A stretch of 24,898 bases of DNA from a virus. The notes under the pieces are model-generated. The model was not told the DNA's origin, did not search any database, and saw nothing but the letters and a program-made list of their open reading frames with translations. The stretch covers positions 1 through 24,898 of the IMG/VR virus record IMGVR_UViG_3300022690_000179. One strand, 5' to 3'. Position 1 is the first letter of the stretch. Each line of letters starts with the position of its first letter. Below, in pieces: positions 13,935 through 19,035 of this stretch. Made by a program: the position numbers and the translations under genes.

Positions 13935-14068
13935 TATGCTGAAGTAACCTTAAAGATAAACATCCACTTGCGAATTAAAGACTTTAGTCCGATAAAGCAC
14001 AAAATAAATATGGCGGGCTTAGCCCATCGTTTTAAAGTCATATTCACTACTAGTTTTGATTTAGCCAT
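13934..14068 (-). CDS. 44-aa basic hydrophobic neck-module protein
   Basis: ATG at 14068 and TAA at 13934-13936; both ends are TAATG overlaps, with the stopper gene upstream and the gp10-like gene downstream. The product starts MAKSKLVVNMTLKRWAKP and has a hydrophobic core AIFILCFIGL, then a basic helix LIRKWMFIFK. YuA-like and related phages often carry a short basic protein of this kind between these two genes; function unknown. The double coupling strongly supports that it is translated. It could be membrane-associated or a small virion or assembly factor. Confidence 0.65.
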   Translation of the reverse strand: MAKSKLVVNMTLKRWAKPAIFILCFIGLKSLIRKWMFIFKVTSA

Positions 14069-14427
14069 TATTTAGTCCTTGCGTGGATAGTATAAATCGC
14101 CCTGGCCGCGTCTTCCGAAACTAGTTGGATTGATACGGCCTTGCCATTGAATACCAGGTTAGTGTTATCAGATCTAACGTCGATAGTTACATCTTGCTGC
14201 AGTATCAGTATTTTGAAATCACCAGTTTGGATTCTTTTTCCGTCGACCTGGTTCTTGTTAAATTCAACCCTTATGCCAAACGTATTATCGGTTGCCAATA
14301 TTGGCGCTACTTGGGTGTCGTAATCCTGCGTTCCAAGTTCAGTTAGCACTACCGGATCGCGAAAATCACCGAATGTTTGATTTACCATTCGCTTTGCCAT
14401 TGCCTGCATTCTTGCTCTAGTCTGCAT
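14068..14427 (-). CDS. Head-tail connector / stopper-like protein
   Basis: 119 residues from ATG 14427, chosen because AAGGTGA (14433-14439) lies 6 nt upstream; further in-frame starts follow directly upstream (ATG 14430, ATG 14433, GTG 14436). It is beta-rich: TFGDFRDPVVLTELG, TFGIRVEFNKNQVDGKRI, DFKILILQQDVTIDV and a final DAARAIYTIHART. This resembles head-closure (stopper) proteins such as SPP1 gp16 or lambda gpFII-type connectors. The position between the adaptor (beyond the inserted island) and gp10-like genes supports it. A promoter-like sequence directed into this gene lies at 14452-14479, so it may be the first gene of a tail sub-operon. Confidence 0.7.
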   Translation of the reverse strand: MQTRARMQAMAKRMVNQTFGDFRDPVVLTELGTQDYDTQVAPILATDNTFGIRVEFNKNQVDGKRIQTGDFKILILQQDVTIDVRSDNTNLVFNGKAVSIQLVSEDAARAIYTIHARTK

Positions 14428-14451
14428 CATCATCACCTTGTCGTTTTGTTG

Positions 14452-14479
14452 ATTTTACCACTAATAAACCTTTTTACAA
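14452..14479 (-). promoter_or_regulatory. Putative leftward promoter for the neck/tail genes
   Basis: Read on the - strand: TTGTAA (-35, 14479-14474), 16-bp spacer, TAAAAT (-10, 14457-14452). Its -35 box is one arm of the operator-like inverted repeat. It is back to back with the rightward promoter, with identical spacing. Confidence 0.5.
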
Positions 14480-14493
14480 AACAGACTTGTAAA
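14473..14493. promoter_or_regulatory. Operator-like inverted repeat covering both -35 boxes
   Basis: TTTACAA (14473-14479), AACAGAC, TTGTAAA (14487-14493): a perfect 7-bp inverted repeat centred on 14483. A further TGTAAAT half-site lies at 14497-14503, 9 bp from the one at 14488-14494. It is the natural binding site for a dimeric repressor. The HTH-like protein encoded at 14553 is the nearest candidate. Confidence 0.55.
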
Positions 14494-14514
14494 TGATGTA
14501 AATTAGGTTAATAT
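14487..14514 (+). promoter_or_regulatory. Putative rightward promoter for the inserted island
   Basis: TTGTAA (-35, 14487-14492), 16-bp spacer, TAATAT (-10, 14509-14514). It is the only good promoter-like sequence ahead of the five + strand genes. An alternative -10, TATAGT (14512-14517), has 19-bp spacing. Confidence 0.55.
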
Positions 14515-14552
14515 AGTGTCGATTGATGTTAATTTACGGAGTTATAAGAAAT

Positions 14553-14915
14553 ATGAATAAGCTGACAAGAAAGATTAAAGCAAAGGGTTATACATTGCCC
14601 GAAGGTGTGAAAGCTATGGGCATTTCGTTAAGTACTTATCGAAAGCTTGAAAAAGAAGATCACCCTCTTAACGAATGTCTGGTTGATTGGGTTAATGAAT
14701 TGGAGCGTAAAAAAATGACTGAGCTTAAATTTTGCTGCGGGGAGCGGCCTATTGTATTCGTTCCGGCAACCTGGGGAAATAAGCAGATTGACGAAACATT
14801 AATGCCTAGTGTTGAATGCGGAAATTGTGAAAGAGCTTGCTATGGCAATACTCAAGATCAGGCTTTTCACAACTGGAATTCAATCGAACACTTGGAGTAT
14901 GAAAAAAATGATTAG
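14553..14915 (+). CDS. HTH-like domain fused to Lar-like zinc-ribbon protein
   Basis: 120 residues from ATG 14553, which has ACGGAG 11 nt upstream; earlier in-frame starts (TTG 14523, ATG 14526) lack an RBS. Residues about 1-54 look like a small HTH (GYTLPEGVKAMGISLSTYRKLE). Residues 55-120 resemble the Lar restriction-alleviation family: LKFCCGERP, later VECGNC, then QAFHNWN, with four Cys able to bind zinc. An in-frame ATG at 14715 has its own TTGGAG (14700-14705, 9-nt spacing), so the Lar-like half could be made alone. Lar proteins modulate type I restriction; this role here is an inference. First gene of the inserted + island. Confidence 0.6.
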   Translation: MNKLTRKIKAKGYTLPEGVKAMGISLSTYRKLEKEDHPLNECLVDWVNELERKKMTELKFCCGERPIVFVPATWGNKQIDETLMPSVECGNCERACYGNTQDQAFHNWNSIEHLEYEKND

Positions 14916-15126
14916 TATCGATGGTGTAATGACAATAAGCGAAGTTCAGTACAAAACGCTGACTACTGAACATGCCGTATCACTGGTTAACAAGGAAATA
15001 CCAAACAGCCTTGTTTATGAATGCCGGTTACTTTGCGAGACTGTGCCGACTGCTGGCCCTAATAGTTTGTTTGGTTACCATAAATACGATTTTAGAATCG
15101 AGTTCCGCGCAACTATTGGAGAATGA
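14908..15126 (+). CDS. Hypothetical protein (72 aa) in inserted island
   Basis: Start ATG 14908, chosen because TTGGAG (14892-14897) is 10 nt upstream; ATG 14899 is too close to it. The gene overlaps the end of the previous one by 8 nt. The product, about 72 residues, starts MISIDGVMTISEVQYK and ends YDFRIEFRATIGE. It is mixed alpha/beta, soluble, with two Cys in the middle (YECRLLCE). No family is recognised. It shares the initiation-site sequence of its neighbours, and so is probably co-translated with them. Confidence 0.55.
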   Translation: MISIDGVMTISEVQYKTLTTEHAVSLVNKEIPNSLVYECRLLCETVPTAGPNSLFGYHKYDFRIEFRATIGE

Positions 15127-15129
15127 ACA

Positions 15130-15549
15130 ATGCAAATAATATTTCAGTCATTATCTAACTTTTCGATAACGACGATTGATGGCAAACCAGACCTTGAGCT
15201 AGGTAGTCAAATCGGAGTTTATAGCCATGGCCTGAAGCCAACCTACGGCATGACGGCTGAAGATATGGATTTTCATAGCCTTAGCATGTCAGTTGAGTTT
15301 GAAAAATCAAACACGTACAAAGTGTTAATCAGAAAGAACTCAACCGGCGAGACAAGGCTTGTCGACACTGAGCTTGTTTGGCATCACGACACCCCGGATG
15401 ATTGGTGGTGGCGTGAAGGAAATTTCAGTTGTGATTGTAATCGATCCGGTGTGTTTGGCGATGGCCTTGAAGTTGAGTGTTCAGATGGTAAGTACACTGT
15501 AATACATGCCGTGTTACCTAATGGCGATATAATTAAAATTGATGATTAA
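15130..15549 (+). CDS. Hypothetical protein with WWWREGNFSCDCNR motif
   Basis: 139 residues, ATG 15130 with TTGGAG (15116-15121) 8 nt upstream; only 3 nt separate it from the previous stop. It is largely beta. The most striking part is DDWWWREGNFSCDCNRSGVF (90-109), with three Trp and CxC, followed by VECSDGKYTVI. The first 60 residues (LELGSQIGVYSHGLKPTYG) form a different beta part. I believe similar Trp/Cys blocks occur in other uncharacterised phage and plasmid proteins, but cannot name a family. It may bind metal or a small ligand. Confidence 0.6.
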   Translation: MQIIFQSLSNFSITTIDGKPDLELGSQIGVYSHGLKPTYGMTAEDMDFHSLSMSVEFEKSNTYKVLIRKNSTGETRLVDTELVWHHDTPDDWWWREGNFSCDCNRSGVFGDGLEVECSDGKYTVIHAVLPNGDIIKIDD

Positions 15550-15559
15550 GGGGTGAGTG

Positions 15560-15874
15560 ATGAGAATCATAATGATTTTATTTCTATTTTTATTGTTATC
15601 CGGATGCATTCCAGCTCCGGCTGATAGGCATTTTTGGTACCCGGTAAATCTTAGTCACGCAACCTGCACGAACTTTACCGGCGAGGTTTATTTTATGACC
15701 AATAGCATTGGCTGGCGGTCATGGGCTTACATTATTGAGAAGGATACAAAGAAAGAAATTACTCTTGGGTCGGATTGTGTATTTAGGACAATCCGAAAGC
15801 TGCTAGTTCATAAAATGGATATTCAAGATCATTTAACAAGTGAGCAGGTTGAATATTTAATAGAGGGAATGTAA
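15560..15874 (+). CDS. Predicted lipoprotein
   Basis: 104 residues from ATG 15560 (AGGGGTG 4 nt upstream; an in-frame GTG lies one codon earlier). The N-terminus MRIIMILFLFLLLSGC is a lipoprotein signal peptide with lipobox L-S-G-C and acylated Cys16. Residue +2 is Ile, not Asp, so it should go to the outer membrane. The mature part is about 88 residues with Cys at two sites (ATCTNF, GSDCVF) that may form a disulfide, and a helical end. Phage lipoproteins from moron genes often block receptors and prevent superinfection (T5 Llp, for example); that role is an inference. The next gene follows without a gap. Confidence 0.75.
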   Translation: MRIIMILFLFLLLSGCIPAPADRHFWYPVNLSHATCTNFTGEVYFMTNSIGWRSWAYIIEKDTKKEITLGSDCVFRTIRKLLVHKMDIQDHLTSEQVEYLIEGM

Positions 15875-17143
15875 ATGAAAAACGTAAAACCGATGCTAGG
15901 TCAAACCTGGTCAAATAACGGCAACGAATATAAAGTTAAGCAACTAGGTGACGGCCTGGCCAATATGTGGTCATCTTCAATACGGACCAAGCTCGGGATA
16001 AAAATAGACGATGGATTTTATTCAGTCTTCACATTCATCCCACAAACAGATTTGGAATGGCTGGCAATTTATTGTAATTTCTCTGTTATGGAGGTCCGAG
16101 AATACGCGAGGCGAGATAAAGAATTTGATTTCGTTATTGAATATTGGCATTACAGAAAAGAAAGGAGCCACTCTCACGATGAAATTCAAAACAAACGCTA
16201 CGAGTTGGGGCTTGATGAGCGCACACCAAAAGAGGCTTACAGGGAATTTGATAAGCAATTAAAGCTGGACAAAGAAAAGGAATTCGAGGAAGAAATAAGA
16301 AATTGCCCGGTTCGTGGGCCGCTACTTAAGAAAATAGATGAAACGCTGAGCCGGTCCAGAAAGGAACTTGTCGATTATTTTCTTGAAAACAAAAAGCCTA
16401 AGCGCAGTATCTATCTAGGGCCAATCCCTATTAATGTTTTCGTCGCGCCTAACGTGGTAATAAAGCCTCAGCCCTGGGTTAACATGATTAATCCGGCAAC
16501 TGTCAGTGATCATAACTCTCAATCGATTTTCGTAAAGGCAGCCTGCGCGATGAGTCCCGGTGATGCGCTTGTCATAAAAGATTACAGCGATGCGACGGCT
16601 GCTATTAAGGGTTTTAGCAAAGCGGTTAAGTTAGCCGAGACATTTCTGGCAAACAAAAAGGCAACGAAAGTGAAAGAAGAAACTACAAGTTTGATCAATG
16701 CTAAGCGCGGTGAGCAATTCGTTTTAAATAACGATGAGGTAGTCACGTTTTTTGCTCGTACCAAAATGAGCTCTATTTGTCAGTTAGGTAATGGGTATGC
16801 AATGCTTTACACACACGACGGCGAATTTGATGAGTATGTTGCGTCAGACGATGATGCTGATAACTGGAATATCAAATCAAAACACGATCCCCGCCACTGG
16901 CTGAAGCACTTGCCGGATGCTGATTTATTCCACGAAAGCTTTACACATTTAGCGTGCGATAGAAACGGGCAATGGAAGGTCCACGCAAGCAGCCCTTTAA
17001 TGTACAACTTTTCAGAGTGGAAGAGTATGAGGCATTTACCAGTTTTACGGATTGAGGGTAAAGCTTTAACAGGCAAGGAATGGGAGCAAAGTAAGATCTC
17101 TATTCCGGAACTTAAAGCCTGGCAAGAGGCGTACGAGTCCTAA
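15875..17143 (+). CDS. Hypothetical protein (422 aa), last gene of inserted island
   Basis: ATG directly after the lipoprotein stop, with GAGGGAATGTAA as RBS region. No signal peptide or TM segment. Three parts can be seen: an N-terminal domain (1-100) starting MLGQTWSNNGNEYKVKQLGD, a highly charged helical stretch (about 100-185; EAYREFDKQLKLDKEKEFEE), and a C-terminal half with a second small beta domain (KRGEQFVLNNDEVVTFFA, then GYAMLYTHDGEFDEY). The two beta parts start alike ('G...n...y.v...g.g.a...'), suggesting an internal duplication. Family and function are unknown. Its TAA overlaps the stop of the convergent adaptor gene by four bases. Confidence 0.6.
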   Translation: MKNVKPMLGQTWSNNGNEYKVKQLGDGLANMWSSSIRTKLGIKIDDGFYSVFTFIPQTDLEWLAIYCNFSVMEVREYARRDKEFDFVIEYWHYRKERSHSHDEIQNKRYELGLDERTPKEAYREFDKQLKLDKEKEFEEEIRNCPVRGPLLKKIDETLSRSRKELVDYFLENKKPKRSIYLGPIPINVFVAPNVVIKPQPWVNMINPATVSDHNSQSIFVKAACAMSPGDALVIKDYSDATAAIKGFSKAVKLAETFLANKKATKVKEETTSLINAKRGEQFVLNNDEVVTFFARTKMSSICQLGNGYAMLYTHDGEFDEYVASDDDADNWNIKSKHDPRHWLKHLPDADLFHESFTHLACDRNGQWKVHASSPLMYNFSEWKSMRHLPVLRIEGKALTGKEWEQSKISIPELKAWQEAYES

Positions 17144-17511
17144 ACGCTAAACAACGTTATAGACCTGTCATCAATATTGGCCAAGCACCCATTTGACAAC
17201 CTATTCGCTTGGGTTCCATATGGCGTGCCGTCGATATTGTTTTTTATCGTTACCGGATCCGAATAAGTCGTTTCAAAGATATCTAACTTCTCTTTCGTTA
17301 TAAATCCCCGTATAGACGGATCAAGCATTCCGATAAGGTGAGCTGATAAATAGAGCTCGACTTGTGTAAGCAAGACTTCATCGCCGCCAATACACTCAGC
17401 GTTAGCCGTTACTATCGTACTGGCCCCATCAATCCAAATCTCAATAACCGGATCGGCCAATGTGGTCTCGATAATAACTTTTACTTCTGTCGGTGTTACT
17501 CTTGACGCCAT
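17140..17511 (-). CDS. Head-tail adaptor (gp6-like / DUF4054-like)
   Basis: 123 residues. VTPTEVKVIIETTLAD at the start, DEVLLTQVELYLSAHLIGML (about 44-63) and a C-terminal IDGTPYGTQANRLSNGCLAN fit the small helical adaptor proteins of the DUF4054/HK97 gp6 group that bind under the portal. RBS AGAGGATC precedes ATG 17511. Its stop TAG is read from the same bases as the stop TAA of the convergent 422-aa gene. In related phages the stopper gene would come next; here it is 2.7 kb away, beyond the island. Confidence 0.75.
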   Translation of the reverse strand: MASRVTPTEVKVIIETTLADPVIEIWIDGASTIVTANAECIGGDEVLLTQVELYLSAHLIGMLDPSIRGFITKEKLDIFETTYSDPVTIKNNIDGTPYGTQANRLSNGCLANIDDRSITLFSV

Positions 17512-17523
17512 GATTAGATCCTC

Positions 17524-17841
17524 TTAGTTACGATTCTTTTTCTTTTTCTTTTTCTTTTTTTTCTTTTGCTTACCAGGTGCCGGGGCTTTAATCGCGTCAT
17601 GCGCTTCTATTGCAAGCCGTGTTTCAACGTTATCATGGCTCTCGTCAGGTGATTCGACGTTTCCATGACTCTGTTCTTCTCCCGCTTCGATAACAGGTGT
17701 TTTAACCGGAACCGGAGCTATATATTGTACACCGGATTGCATTAAAGTTATTAGCTCTGCGACTTCTCTATATGGCCGGTCGGCGAGATAGTTCAATACC
17801 TTGTTAACCGTGTCTGTGGTGTATATTAATTTAGGTTCCAT
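17524..17841 (-). CDS. Small phage protein with polylysine tail
   Basis: 105 residues. The N-terminal TVNKVLNYLADRPYREVAELI (11-31) is a conserved pattern seen in small head-module proteins of several phages (roughly 'n.vlnYLa.rPy.Eva.Li'). The middle is acidic and low-complexity, with a short repeat (SHGNVES and SHDNVET). The last 20 residues are almost only Lys (KQ, then ten Lys, then NRN), encoded by AAA/AAG repeats. It lies between the fibre genes and the adaptor. Function unknown; the basic tail may bind DNA. Confidence 0.65.
   Translation of the reverse strand: MEPKLIYTTDTVNKVLNYLADRPYREVAELITLMQSGVQYIAPVPVKTPVIEAGEEQSHGNVESPDESHDNVETRLAIEAHDAIKAPAPGKQKKKKKKKKKKNRN
17536..17562. repeat. 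CTTTTT microsatellite encoding polylysine
   Basis: Three CTTTTT units followed by C and eight T. Six-base units preserve the frame, so repeat number could vary without breaking the gene, but indels in the T8 run would change the last residues. Confidence 0.75.
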
Positions 17842-17871
17842 TAGAAAATCCTGTGTTATGTTGATAAATGT

Positions 17872-19035
17872 TTATTCAATGTATGTTACTAGTAAATTGA
17901 CGGGCTTGCTAGTGATGCTTGAACCGCTGTTTATAACGTGAATGTTGAAGGCGTCCCACCACACATCCCAATCAAAACTACCGCCCCCAGCTTCGTATCC
18001 TGGAGTTATACCCCTGCCTGTTACATGCGCTATATGCCCTGTGATTGATAGAATTTTACCTAATGGTATGCTGTGAGGTATTTGTATACTTCCTGTGCTA
18101 GATGATGATGAAGTCCCTTTGGCTATATACATCTTAACGCCTATATTAAGAGTTCCTTCACCGAGCTTGGTGAATCCTTTCATCGTGATAAGTTCATTGG
18201 TGGTTTTAGGCGCTATAGTTATACCGCCCCATTCATTAGACCAAAATGCTTGATTTCTATCACTAGACGAGCCATAACCAAACCACCCTTTTCGAGCGCC
18301 TTGGTGGTCGCGGAAGTCCATGATTGTGCTTTGGTTGACAACGCCCTGTCTGATTCTAAGACCCACGGTTCCCGTCGAAGATTGAACTTCAATTGCAGGG
18401 TCAGAGCCATAGTTGATTTTAACCTTGTCGTTTATGGTAGTGAACCCGTCTACAGTGAGAGACTTGGTTAATTTTGTATCGTTGTGTACTTGGAATTTTC
18501 CGCCCAAATTATTCGCTATAACTACATCTTGACCATCGTTTTTATTGGTTAGAGTGTTACCTTTGATAATCAAATCGTCCATTACCAAGCCAGCCGTGCC
18601 GGTGGTAAAATCAAATCCTCCCGCACCTGAAGAGAAGAAACTCAAAACTTTATCGACAGTAGCCGTTAGAGTGTTATTGTCAAGAATTATATCATCAACA
18701 CTAAAACTAGTAACTCCGAGCATTACGCCTGTGTTACTTATACTTACGGGAGACTGCCGCAATAACCTACCGGTTACACCGTCGAATGTCGGTACTCTAA
18801 AATCAATGCTTGACGCTGGCCCGACTACATCGCCCGAGCCTGCGCCACCAGGTAAGTTAGTCAACTGTGAGCCGTCGCCTATAAACTTGTTGGCCGTTAT
18901 GTCACCCGCGGCGCTAATGGTTGCCGATGACTGCTTGGTTAATTCGCCTGTTGTGCCATCAAACAGCATGATCGAATTGTCAATACTGGCCGCAATACCT
19001 GTTACCTTTCCGACGCCTGTATTTACTAAGCTCAT
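17872..19035 (-). CDS. Virion fibre protein, smaller (387 aa)
   Basis: Beta-rich fibre with two copies of a common phage-fibre motif at about 17-41 (SIDNSIMLFDGTTGELTKQS) and 76-100 (SSIDFRVPTFDGVTGRLLRQ), followed by GDITANKFIGDGSQLTNL, also frequent in fibres. The middle alternates short strands (LIIKGNTLTNKNDGQDVVI); the end has a Ser run and a compact beta head with Trp (FDWDVWWDAFNIHVI). The start overlaps the larger fibre gene by ATGA, with GAAGGTGA as RBS. Its place in the head gene region suggests a head fibre or neck appendage rather than a tail fibre, but this is an inference. Confidence 0.7.
   Translation of the reverse strand: MSLVNTGVGKVTGIAASIDNSIMLFDGTTGELTKQSSATISAAGDITANKFIGDGSQLTNLPGGAGSGDVVGPASSIDFRVPTFDGVTGRLLRQSPVSISNTGVMLGVTSFSVDDIILDNNTLTATVDKVLSFFSSGAGGFDFTTGTAGLVMDDLIIKGNTLTNKNDGQDVVIANNLGGKFQVHNDTKLTKSLTVDGFTTINDKVKINYGSDPAIEVQSSTGTVGLRIRQGVVNQSTIMDFRDHQGARKGWFGYGSSSDRNQAFWSNEWGGITIAPKTTNELITMKGFTKLGEGTLNIGVKMYIAKGTSSSSSTGSIQIPHSIPLGKILSITGHIAHVTGRGITPGYEAGGGSFDWDVWWDAFNIHVINSGSSITSKPVNLLVTYIE

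Noticed and set aside
17524-17570. A second programmed frameshift at the A AAA AAG runs of the polylysine gene
   Set aside because: A -1 slip at the end of the run meets a stop after two codons (GAA TCG TAA) and joins no other gene, so there is no product to gain.
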